The position numbers were made by a program, and so were the translations under genes. A DNA stretch of 20,482 nucleotides from Geodermatophilaceae bacterium (GTDB taxonomy: Bacteria; Actinomycetota; Actinomycetes; Mycobacteriales; Geodermatophilaceae): contig JACCXW010000276.1 in assembly GCA_013696785.1 (NCBI GenBank), positions 1 to 20,482 of the forward strand, written 5' to 3'. Shown here one piece after another: positions 7,046-13,176 of this stretch. The notes beneath the pieces are model-generated. The model was not told the DNA's origin. It was given only the letters and a program-made list of their open reading frames with translations, and did no database searches. Each line of letters opens with the position of its first letter. Positions within the stretch are counted from its first letter, which is position 1.

Positions 7046-8440
7046 TCAGGCGCCGACCAGGCGGGTGGCCAGGTAGGCCTCCAGCTTATCCATCGACACC
7101 CGCTCCTGCTGCATGGAGTCCCGTTCCCGCACCGTGACCGCATGGTCGTCAAGGCTGTCGAAGTCGACGGTGACGCAGTACGGCGTACCGACCTCGTCCT
7201 GGCGGCGGTAGCGCCGGCCGATCGCGCCGGCGTCGTCGAAGTCGACGTTCCAGATCCGCCGCAACTGGGCAGCCAGGTCCTTGGACTTGGGGGACAGATC
7301 GGCGTTGCGGGACAGCGGGAGGACGGCGGCCTTGAACGGCGCCAGCCGGTAGTCCAGGCGCAGCACGGTGCGCTTCTCCATCCCGCCCTTGGCATTGGGC
7401 GCCTCGTCCTCGGTGTAGCCGTCGACGAGGAAGGCCATCATCGAGCGGCCCACGCCGGCGGCAGGTTCGATGACGTACGGCACCCAGCGCTCACCCTTCT
7501 CCTGGTCGAAATACGACAGGTCCGCACCGGAATGCGTCGAGTGCGTGGTCAGGTCGAAATCGGTGCGGTTGGCGATGCCCTCCAGCTCCCCCCATTCCGA
7601 GCCGGCGAAACGGAAGCGGTACTCGATGTCCACCGTCCGCTTGGAGTAGTGCGAGAGCTTCTCCTGGGGATGCTCGAAGAAGCGGAGATTCTCCGGATCG
7701 ATGCCGAGGTCGACGTACCACCGCATCCGCTCGGCGAGCCAGTACTCGTGCCACTGCTCGTCCGTGCCGGGCTCGACGAAGAACTCCATCTCCATCTGCT
7801 CGAACTCACGGGTTCGGAAGATGAAATTGCCCGGCGTGATCTCGTTGCGGAAGCTCTTGCCGAGCTGGCCGATCCCGAACGGCGGCCGCTTGCGCGCGGA
7901 CTGCATCACGTTGAGGAAGTTCACGAAGATGCCCTGCGCCGTCTCAGGTCGAAGGTAGGCCAGACCGGACTCGTCCTCGACCGGACCGAGATGGGTGGAC
8001 AGCAGGCCGTTGAACATCTTCGGCTCGGTAAAGGCGCCGCGGGTGCCGCAGTGCGGGCAGCTGATGTCGGCCAGCCCGTTGGCCGGCGGACGGCCGTGCC
8101 GCTCCTCGTACGCCTCCTCCAGATGGTCGGCCCGGAACCGCTTGTGGCAGCTCTGGCATTCGGTGAGCGGGTCGACAAAAGCGTTGATGTGACCCGAGGC
8201 CGCCCACACGTCACGGGCCAGGATGACGCTGGAATCCAGGCCGACGATGTCGTCGCGACCGGTGACCATCGAACGCCACCACTGCCGCTTGACGTTCTCC
8301 TTGAGCTCGACGCCGAGCGGACCGTAGTCCCATGCGGAACGCTGGCCGCCGTAGATCTCACTGGAGGGGTAGACGAAACCACGTCGCTTGCTGAGGCTGA
8401 CGATCGTCTCGGTGCGGTCTGCGGGCACGGTGTGCTCCAT
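7046..8440 (-). CDS. glyS: glycyl-tRNA synthetase, single-chain (alpha2) type
   Basis: A 464-aa class II aminoacyl-tRNA synthetase that charges tRNA-Gly. Characteristic segments: SLSKRRGFVYPSSEIYGG at the N-terminus, WDYGPLGVELKENVKRQWW, a zinc ribbon with C95/C98 and C128/C131, RPETAQGIFVNF (164-175), motif 2 around FRNEITPGNFIFRTREFEQ (197-215), and motif 3 GVGRSMMAFLVDGY. The C-terminal anticodon-binding domain ends at the stop 7046-7048. ATG 8438-8440 is chosen over the upstream in-frame start at 8488 because it matches the family N-terminus and does not run into the preceding gene. A possible -10 (TAGGGT, complement of 8470-8475) lies at the end of that gene, so glyS may also have its own promoter. 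Confidence 0.97.
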   Translation of the reverse strand: MEHTVPADRTETIVSLSKRRGFVYPSSEIYGGQRSAWDYGPLGVELKENVKRQWWRSMVTGRDDIVGLDSSVILARDVWAASGHINAFVDPLTECQSCHKRFRADHLEEAYEERHGRPPANGLADISCPHCGTRGAFTEPKMFNGLLSTHLGPVEDESGLAYLRPETAQGIFVNFLNVMQSARKRPPFGIGQLGKSFRNEITPGNFIFRTREFEQMEMEFFVEPGTDEQWHEYWLAERMRWYVDLGIDPENLRFFEHPQEKLSHYSKRTVDIEYRFRFAGSEWGELEGIANRTDFDLTTHSTHSGADLSYFDQEKGERWVPYVIEPAAGVGRSMMAFLVDGYTEDEAPNAKGGMEKRTVLRLDYRLAPFKAAVLPLSRNADLSPKSKDLAAQLRRIWNVDFDDAGAIGRRYRRQDEVGTPYCVTVDFDSLDDHAVTVRERDSMQQERVSMDKLEAYLATRLVGA

Positions 8441-8471
8441 CCGGCTGGCGGTCGGCGGTCTGCTGAGCACC

Positions 8472-8837
8472 CTACCGACTGTGATCACCCCGGTTTCCCG
8501 GTCCGCTCACATCCGATGCCCGGTCGCTACTCGTCGTCACCGCCTGTACGCCGTCGTCGCGCAGCAGGGTCTCGAACGCGCTCGGTTCGTCCCGGGCCAG
8601 CGCGAGCACCGGGGTGGCGCGCATCTTGACGTCGTAGGCCGACAGCGCCCGGCGGTAGGCGCCGACGCCCTCCCACTCGGTGACCATCGTCCACACCTCA
8701 GGGGCGTCCACGCTGCGCCCCACCAGGCCGGCACGGTAACCGGGGCGGGCCGCCAACGCGGCCACTGCCTCCCGTGCATTCGCGAGAAAACCGTCGGCGT
8801 CCTCAGCTGCGACGTCGAAGCGGGCGACGACGAACAC
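8472..8837 (-). CDS. antibiotic biosynthesis monooxygenase (ABM) fold protein
   Basis: A 121-aa protein with a ferredoxin-like alpha/beta-barrel (ABM) domain: VFVVARFDVAAEDADGFLANAREAVAALAARPGY at the N-terminus and WTMVTEWEGVGAYRRALSAYDVKM in the middle. Such proteins are small dimers that include cofactor-free monooxygenases, haem-degrading enzymes and proteins of unknown job; no diagnostic catalytic residue is visible. The start is fixed by a perfect AGGAGGT six bases before GTG 8835-8837; longer versions of the frame would put this Shine-Dalgarno inside the coding region. The last 25 residues are polar and look disordered. It lies 31 bp upstream of glyS in the same direction and is divergent from the small membrane protein gene. 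Confidence 0.82.
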   Translation of the reverse strand: MFVVARFDVAAEDADGFLANAREAVAALAARPGYRAGLVGRSVDAPEVWTMVTEWEGVGAYRRALSAYDVKMRATPVLALARDEPSAFETLLRDDGVQAVTTSSDRASDVSGPGNRGDHSR

Positions 8838-8886
8838 CGGCCTACCTCCTGGCACTGGCAAACTGTCACGGTATCGAGGGGGTGCA

Positions 8887-9174
8887 ATGACAAGTCCATG
8901 GCGGCGGTCGGTCGAGGCTCGCAGCGCGGTGGCGTTGCACGCGCTCACGGCTGCCCCGAAGTGGGCGCTGTTCCTGGTCGTGCTGGCCGTAGTCGTCGGC
9001 GGACTCCTGCTGACCGGGCTGCCGGCAACCCTGCTGCTCGGCGCGCTCGCGCTGTTCCTCGGCTGGCTCGCGTATCTCGCCTGGCCGGCACTGGCGCCGG
9101 GACAGCGGGGGCTGCGGCTGCTGACCGTGCTGCTCGTAGCGGCCGCCGCTATCGCCCGGTTCAGCGCGTCATGA
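8887..9174 (+). CDS. small membrane protein, DUF6703-like
   Basis: A 95-aa protein with a short basic N-terminus (WRRSVEARSAVALHALTAAPKW), then hydrophobic helices at about residues 28-42, 46-66 and 75-92 with very short loops. It resembles a small actinobacterial membrane protein family that I recall as DUF6703; the function is unknown. The ATG is preceded by GAGGGGG, a plausible ribosome binding site. The promoter must lie in the 49 bp shared with the divergent ABM gene. The TGA stop at 9172-9174 lies within the first bases of a REP-like repeat, so the original C-terminus may have been changed by insertion of the repeat. Confidence 0.75.
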   Translation: MTSPWRRSVEARSAVALHALTAAPKWALFLVVLAVVVGGLLLTGLPATLLLGALALFLGWLAYLAWPALAPGQRGLRLLTVLLVAAAAIARFSAS

Positions 9175-9225
9175 TCGTGAGTCGGACACTCCGTGACATG
9201 CCGGCGTCACGCCTCATGATCATGA
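9169..9225. repeat. REP-like palindromic repeat, copy A (57 bp)
   Basis: A 57-bp imperfect palindrome. The right arm is CGCCTCATGATCATGA (9210-9225) and the left arm is a slightly diverged complement beginning TCATGATCGTGAG (9169-9181). A small inner palindrome, CGGACACTCCG, lies at 9183-9193. Read on the minus strand it aligns without gaps to copy B at 9572-9628, differing mainly in the centre. Its first bases supply the stop codon of the preceding small membrane protein gene. Confidence 0.8.
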
Positions 9226-9232
9226 CCGCGAG

Positions 9233-9577
9233 ATGAGCGGCGTGATCTACGCGAGCCCGCTCGCCCGCGCCCGCGACACCGCCGCGCCCGTGGCTCGGTC
9301 CCGCGACCTAGAGATCCGGCTGGACGAGGATCTGCTCGAGTTCGACTCCGGTGACGTCGCCGGTTCCGTCAGGGCCGACGTGAAGGTGCGGCTCCGGCGC
9401 GACCACCTCACAACCTCGACTGGGACGGTCCGCGCCACGGGCCGCTGGAACTCGACGCCGGCGCGTTCCTGGCGACCCTTGTGCCTCGCCAGCCAGCACC
9501 CGGAGCTGTCGTCAGACACCGCCGCTGCGGCTGCCGCGCTGCTTGCTGCAGCCGACGACCTGCTCGAAACGTCATGA
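9233..9577 (+). pseudogene. remnant of a histidine phosphatase (phosphoglycerate mutase-like) gene
   Basis: The first 35 codons read SGVIYASPLARARDTAAPVARS and then LDEDLLEFDSGDVAG, which resemble the conserved internal segment of histidine phosphatases (the SPLxRAxxTA block and the following E-F/D-x-G block). The N-terminal catalytic RHG motif is absent because repeat copy A lies directly upstream. After about codon 45 the frame loses family character. From about 9397 a different frame (positions 1 mod 3) gives a more protein-like stretch containing HNLDWDGPRHGPLELDAG, suggesting a frameshift. The open frame ends on a stop codon contributed by repeat copy B. I infer a decayed fragment, not a working gene. 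Confidence 0.6.
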
Positions 9578-9628
9578 TCATGAGGCGGCGACTCGGCGTG
9601 TTGCGGAGTGTCCGCCTCATGATCATGA
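9572..9628. repeat. REP-like palindromic repeat, copy B (57 bp)
   Basis: A 57-bp palindrome with arms TCATGATCATGAGGCG (9572-9587) and CGCCTCATGATCATGA (9613-9628), nearly perfect over the last 16 bases. The centre contains CGGAGTGTCCG (9604-9614), the reverse complement of the inner palindrome of copy A. The two copies are inverted relative to each other and 346 bp apart. The remaining DNA down to 9670 holds nothing I can identify except possible 3' flank of the permease gene. Confidence 0.82.
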
Positions 9629-9670
9629 GCCGGCCAGGCGGCTACAACCCGACCTGCCGCCCACTGAAGG

Positions 9671-10936
9671 TCAACCTCGACCGCTGGTCGAGCGGGCTCG
9701 CCGCGCCACCGAGTCGATCGACACCGCGAGCAACAGGACCGCGCCGGTCACGATGAACCGCACGGAGGAGTCCACCAGCAGCAGGTTCAGACCGCTCTGG
9801 ATCATCTGCAGCACGAGGATGCCGAGCAGCGCCGCGTACGCCGAACCGCGGCCGCCGAACAGCGACGTCCCACCGATGACGGCGGCAGCGATCGCGGTCA
9901 GGTTCGTGTCACCGGCGCCGCTGGCCTGCGAGACCGAGGTGAGCTGGGCAGCGGCGAGCAGTCCGCCCATCGCGGCGAACAGCCCGGTGCAGGCGAACAC
10001 GGAGATCCTGATCCGCGTGACGTTGATGCCGGATCGGCGGGCCGCCTCGACGTTGCCACCGACGGCGAACACGTGCCGGCCCCACCGCCGCTTGCGCAGC
10101 ACTAAGTCCATCAGCACGACCAGGGCGACGAAGAACAGGGGCAGGTATCCGATCCCCCGGTCGATGTTGAGGTAGTAGACGAAATAGGCGAGCGCGACGG
10201 CCATCAGTGCCGACCGGACGATGACGCCGGTCATGGACGGCGCCGAGAGCTGGGCGGCCTGCCGCCTGCGGATGCCGTAGATCGAGCCGGCGGCATACAG
10301 CGCCACGACGAGGACGACCAGCAGGTAGGACTGCCACTCGGAGAGGAACTTGAATCTGACGAACTCCACGAACCACGAGTCCGGCAAGTTGATCGTGCCG
10401 TTCGGTCCGAGCACCACGAGTTGGAAGCCTGCGAACCCGAGCAGCCCGGCCAAGGTGATGACGAAGCTTGGTACGCCGACCTTCGTGAAGAGCACGCCGT
10501 ACACGACCCCGATCCCGGCGCCGGTGCCCATCCCGATGAGCAGCGCGGCCCAGACCGGCCAGCCGTGGTAGACAACGAGGACGGCCATGATGCTCGCCGC
10601 GAGTCCGCTGACGGAGCCGACGGACAGGTCGATCTCGCCGAGCAGCAGGACGAGCACGACGCCGAGGGCGATGATGCCGACCGGCGCGGCGAAGAGGGTG
10701 ATGTTGACCAGCGTCCGGGAGGACAGGAACGCCGGGTTCTGCACATAGAAGACGATGGCGATGGCGAGGATGCCGATCAGGACCGGCAGGGTGCCGAGGT
10801 CGCCGCCCTGCACCCGGCGGCGCAGTACGGTCAGCGCTCCGGCGAAACCCTTCTCCTGCAACAGTCGCTCGTCCGCGATGTTCGCGGGCACCGCCGGGCC
10901 GGGCTCCTCGATCTTTGCCTCGTCCGCACGAGTCAT
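9671..10936 (-). CDS. sugar ABC transporter permease, xylose/ribose (XylH/RbsC) type
   Basis: A 421-aa membrane protein with about 10 hydrophobic segments, forming the inner-membrane channel of a carbohydrate importer. Family signatures: FLSSRTLVNITLFAAPVGIIALGVVLVLLLGEIDLSVGS (about residues 70-108), GVPSFVITLAGLLGFAG, GRHVFAVGGNVEAARRSGINV in the cytoplasmic loop that contacts the ATPase, and AAVIGGTSLFGGRGS near the C-terminus. The long loop around residues 205-235 and overall length fit the XylH subgroup, longer than RbsC. The ATG 10934-10936 overlaps the ATPase stop (ATGA), so the pair is translationally coupled. Substrate is inferred as a pentose or similar sugar. Confidence 0.93.
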   Translation of the reverse strand: MTRADEAKIEEPGPAVPANIADERLLQEKGFAGALTVLRRRVQGGDLGTLPVLIGILAIAIVFYVQNPAFLSSRTLVNITLFAAPVGIIALGVVLVLLLGEIDLSVGSVSGLAASIMAVLVVYHGWPVWAALLIGMGTGAGIGVVYGVLFTKVGVPSFVITLAGLLGFAGFQLVVLGPNGTINLPDSWFVEFVRFKFLSEWQSYLLVVLVVALYAAGSIYGIRRRQAAQLSAPSMTGVIVRSALMAVALAYFVYYLNIDRGIGYLPLFFVALVVLMDLVLRKRRWGRHVFAVGGNVEAARRSGINVTRIRISVFACTGLFAAMGGLLAAAQLTSVSQASGAGDTNLTAIAAAVIGGTSLFGGRGSAYAALLGILVLQMIQSGLNLLLVDSSVRFIVTGAVLLLAVSIDSVARRARSTSGRG

Positions 10937-11787
10937 GACTTCTTCCCTTCGACCGTGCTGCCGGTGCTGCCGGTGCTGCCCGTGCCGGTCGTGCGATCGC
11001 GGCGCTGGGTGACGACGTTGTCCGATGCCCCGGTGATGGCGGCGACGAGCTGCTCGGTCGAGGCATCGGCGATGTTGAACTCGGCGGCGTTGCGGCCGAG
11101 CCGCAGGACCACGATCCGGTCGGCCACGGCCTGGACGTCAGCCATGTTGTGGCTGATCAGGATGACGCCGTGCCCGTTCTCACGCAGCCGCTCGACCAGG
11201 TTCAGCACCTCCGCGGTCTGCGCGACGCCGAGCGCCGCCGTCGGCTCGTCGAGCATGACCACCTTGGGGTCGCCGATCAGCGAACGCGCGATCGCCACCG
11301 TCTGCCGTTGCCCACCGGAGAGTCCGGCGATCGGGATGCGGACCGACGGAATCTTCGCTGAAAGCTGCCGCAGCAGTTGCCACGCCTGGCGCTCCATCTC
11401 GACCTCGTCGAGGAAGACGCCTCGCACGCTCTCCTGCCCCAGTGACAGGTTCGCGACGACGTCGAGGTTGTCACACAGCGCCAGGTCCTGGAACACCGTC
11501 GCGATGCCCAGCCGCTGAGCGTCCTGCGGGTTCTGCAGATGGACGTCCCGGCCGTCGAAGCGGACAGTCCCGGAGTCCGCTTGATGTACGCCGGCGATCA
11601 CCTTGACGAGCGTGGACTTACCCGCCCCGTTGTCCCCGACAAGCGCGACCACCTCACCGGTGTGGACGAAGAAGTCCACATCGGACAGCGCCTGTACGGC
11701 GCCGAACCGCTTACTGATGCCCGTCATTGACAACACCGGGTCGCCCGACGTAGTGGTCACGGCGGGCTTGCTCAACATCTCGGTCAT
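10933..11787 (-). CDS. sugar ABC transporter ATP-binding protein, single nucleotide-binding domain
   Basis: A 284-aa ATPase that powers the importer. Walker A GDNGAGKST (about residues 52-60), Q-loop in TVFQD, signature LSGGQRQ, Walker B VVMLDEP and switch His in LISHN are all present. XylG and RbsA proteins carry two such domains in about 500 residues; this protein has one, as in the single-domain (FrcA-like) sugar ATPases, so it would work as a homodimer. The C-terminal tail has a short Gly-Ser-Thr repeat (TGSTGSTGST) from a 9-bp tandem repeat. ATG 11785-11787 has AAAGGAAG upstream. It lies 132 bp after the binding-protein gene and overlaps the permease gene by 4 bp. Confidence 0.93.
   Translation of the reverse strand: MTEMLSKPAVTTTSGDPVLSMTGISKRFGAVQALSDVDFFVHTGEVVALVGDNGAGKSTLVKVIAGVHQADSGTVRFDGRDVHLQNPQDAQRLGIATVFQDLALCDNLDVVANLSLGQESVRGVFLDEVEMERQAWQLLRQLSAKIPSVRIPIAGLSGGQRQTVAIARSLIGDPKVVMLDEPTAALGVAQTAEVLNLVERLRENGHGVILISHNMADVQAVADRIVVLRLGRNAAEFNIADASTEQLVAAITGASDNVVTQRRDRTTGTGSTGSTGSTVEGKKS
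10955..10981. repeat. 9-bp tandem repeat inside the ATPase gene
   Basis: Three copies of GTGCTGCCG (the last ending in C) occupy 10955-10963, 10964-10972 and 10973-10981, followed by a partial copy. In the minus-strand gene they encode a repeated Gly-Ser-Thr linker near the C-terminus. A unit of 9 bp keeps the frame, so copy-number changes would alter only tail length. Confidence 0.75.
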
Positions 11788-11841
11788 CTGGTCTTCCTTT
11801 CGGACCCGGGCTATGACGGAACAAGTGTGCTGGATAGACCA

Positions 11842-11871
11842 CGGGGGCGACCCGTTGTCGAGTCGCCCCCG
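11842..11871 (-). terminator. 10-bp GC-rich hairpin between binding-protein and ATPase genes
   Basis: Stem 11842-11851 pairs with 11862-11871 (CGGGGGCGAC/GTCGCCCCCG) around a 10-base loop. No T-run follows on the minus strand, so this is more likely a partial terminator or an mRNA 3'-end stabiliser than a full stop. It lies after the binding-protein gene and before the ATPase ribosome binding site, the usual place for an element that makes binding protein in excess. Confidence 0.55.
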
Positions 11872-11892
11872 CGGGGCTCGGTGTGTCGCGAT

Positions 11893-11910
11893 CAGGCCGC
11901 TCGCGGCCTG
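11893..11910 (-). terminator. compact 7-bp hairpin just after the binding-protein stop
   Basis: CAGGCCG (11893-11899) and CGGCCTG (11904-11910) pair perfectly around a four-base loop, 9 bp beyond the stop codon of the binding-protein gene. Together with the larger hairpin at 11842-11871 it forms a tandem pair. It lacks a T-tract. Confidence 0.5.
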
Positions 11911-11919
11911 TCGGGCGGA

Positions 11920-13017
11920 CTAACCCAGTCCGGCTGCGGTGCAGGCGTCGGCGTACTCGTCGGTGCAGATGTCCTCGACGGCGTACAGGCCGTCGGCGAC
12001 GACGGTGTCCCCGACGTTGTCCTGGGTGACGACGATCGGGTCGAAGATGAACGAGTCGACACCCTCGAAATCAGTGACCTCGGTTTCGCCGACGGTGCCG
12101 ACGTCGTCCCCGTTGGCGACGGCGACTGCGACCTCGGCGGCTGTCTCGGCCTCGATCGGGTACGGCTTGTAAACGGTCATGTACTGCTCGCCGGAGACGA
12201 TGCGCTGGATGGCTGCCAGTTCGGCGTCCTGCCCGGTGACCGGCGGAACCGTCGTGACACCGGCGCCGGTCAGTGCGGCGATGACGCCTCCTGCCTGCCC
12301 GTCGTTGGCCGCGTAGACCCCGGCGATCTCGCTCGGGTCGAAGCTGGACAGCTGGTCGGTGACGAAGCTCTGCGCGTTACCAGGACTCCAGTCCGGGTTG
12401 TCGAACTCCGCGAGGATCGTGAGCCCGCTCGCGTCGATGACGCTGTGCGCGCCAGCCTTGAACTGGGCGGCGTTCGGGTCGGTGGGGGCGCCGTTGAGCA
12501 TGAAGATGCCCCCGGTGTCGCCGAGGGCATCGACGAGGGCTTGCGCCTGGAGCTCCCCGACGGTCTGGTTGTCGAAGGACATGTAGTAGTCGGCGCCTTC
12601 GATGAATCGGTCATACGCGATGACCGGGATGCCCGCGTCCTGCGCAGAGGTCACGAGGCTGGTCGCGGATGCGCCGTTGACCGGGTCGAGGACCATGACG
12701 TCCACTTCGTCGGTGATGGCGGTCTCTACCTGTTGCTGCTGCTTGGCCTCGTCCTGGTCTGCGTTGAAGTACACGACCTCGCAGTCCGCGCACAGGTCGG
12801 TGACCTTGGCCTCGAACAGAGGCCGGTCGAACGATTCGTAGCGGGTGGTCTGCGACTCCGGCAGCAACAGGGCGATCTTCTTCCCGCCGCCAGAGGCGGT
12901 GTCGCCGTCATCACCACCTGTGTCGTTCGCGCCGCAGGCGGCGAGGGATCCGGTGCTGATCGCGGCGACGGCGACCATCGTCAGCGTTCGGCGAGCCCGG
13001 CGAGTGGACACGATCAC
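11920..13017 (-). CDS. sugar ABC transporter substrate-binding lipoprotein, xylose (XylF) type
   Basis: A 365-aa exported lipoprotein. The signal peptide has a basic start (STRRARR), a hydrophobic core and the lipobox SLAAC with lipidated Cys28, then a flexible Gly/Asp/Ser spacer. The mature part is a periplasmic-binding-protein fold of the Peripla_BP_4 class: KKIALLLPESQTTRYESFDRPLFEAKV, VDVMVLDPVNGASATSLV, IPVIAYDRFIEGADYYMSFDN, and GVYAANDGQAGGVIAAL. The IAYDR and DN motifs are typical of XylF-like proteins, so a pentose is the likely ligand. GTG 13015-13017 follows GGAGG by four bases; GTG 13011 is an alternative with ten. It is the first gene of the importer operon and divergent from the ROK regulator. 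Confidence 0.93.
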   Translation of the reverse strand: MIVSTRRARRTLTMVAVAAISTGSLAACGANDTGGDDGDTASGGGKKIALLLPESQTTRYESFDRPLFEAKVTDLCADCEVVYFNADQDEAKQQQQVETAITDEVDVMVLDPVNGASATSLVTSAQDAGIPVIAYDRFIEGADYYMSFDNQTVGELQAQALVDALGDTGGIFMLNGAPTDPNAAQFKAGAHSVIDASGLTILAEFDNPDWSPGNAQSFVTDQLSSFDPSEIAGVYAANDGQAGGVIAALTGAGVTTVPPVTGQDAELAAIQRIVSGEQYMTVYKPYPIEAETAAEVAVAVANGDDVGTVGETEVTDFEGVDSFIFDPIVVTQDNVGDTVVADGLYAVEDICTDEYADACTAAGLG

Positions 13018-13054
13018 GATTCCTCCAGAGGACTTGATTCACGGCGTTCGCAGT

Positions 13055-13083
13055 AGTGTCGAGCCATCCGGCCGAATCGTCAA
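13055..13083 (-). promoter_or_regulatory. putative promoter of the sugar importer operon
   Basis: On the minus strand a -35-like TTGACG (complement of 13078-13083), a 17-bp spacer and a -10-like GACACT (complement of 13055-13060) precede the binding-protein gene, leaving a leader of about 30 bases that contains its ribosome binding site. The -35 overlaps the palindrome at 13080-13090. Confidence 0.45.
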
Positions 13084-13090
13084 GACTTGA
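13080..13090. promoter_or_regulatory. proposed ROK operator 1 (TCAAGACTTGA)
   Basis: A perfect 11-bp palindrome (5+1+5) at the -35 of the importer promoter. A near-copy lies 53 bp away at 13133-13143. Binding by the adjacent ROK protein would block the importer promoter; this is inference from position and repetition. Confidence 0.55.
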
Positions 13091-13132
13091 ACTTAAAAAC
13101 AGCAATCGTGTTCTGTATCACAAGTTTTGCGT

Positions 13133-13143
13133 TCGAGACTTGA
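13133..13143. promoter_or_regulatory. proposed ROK operator 2 (TCGAGACTTGA)
   Basis: This differs from operator 1 at one base. Its last bases run into TTGACG, the -35 of the regulator's own promoter, exactly as operator 1 does on the other strand, suggesting autoregulation. Centre-to-centre distance is 53 bp, close to five helical turns. Confidence 0.5.
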
Positions 13144-13170
13144 CGACTAGATGGTTCGACTGCCTAAATA
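13140..13170 (+). promoter_or_regulatory. putative promoter of a leaderless ROK regulator transcript
   Basis: TTGACG (13140-13145) and TAAATA (13165-13170) are separated by 19 bp, or by 18 bp if CTAAAT is read as the -10. Six bases after the -10 comes the ATG of the regulator at 13177. No Shine-Dalgarno sequence is present, so the message is probably leaderless. Confidence 0.45.
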
Positions 13171-13176
13171 CTGCGC

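Noticed and set aside
9169..9628. CRISPR array or insertion sequence
   Set aside because: Only two copies, inverted, 346 bp apart, with no regular spacers and no transposase gene between them.
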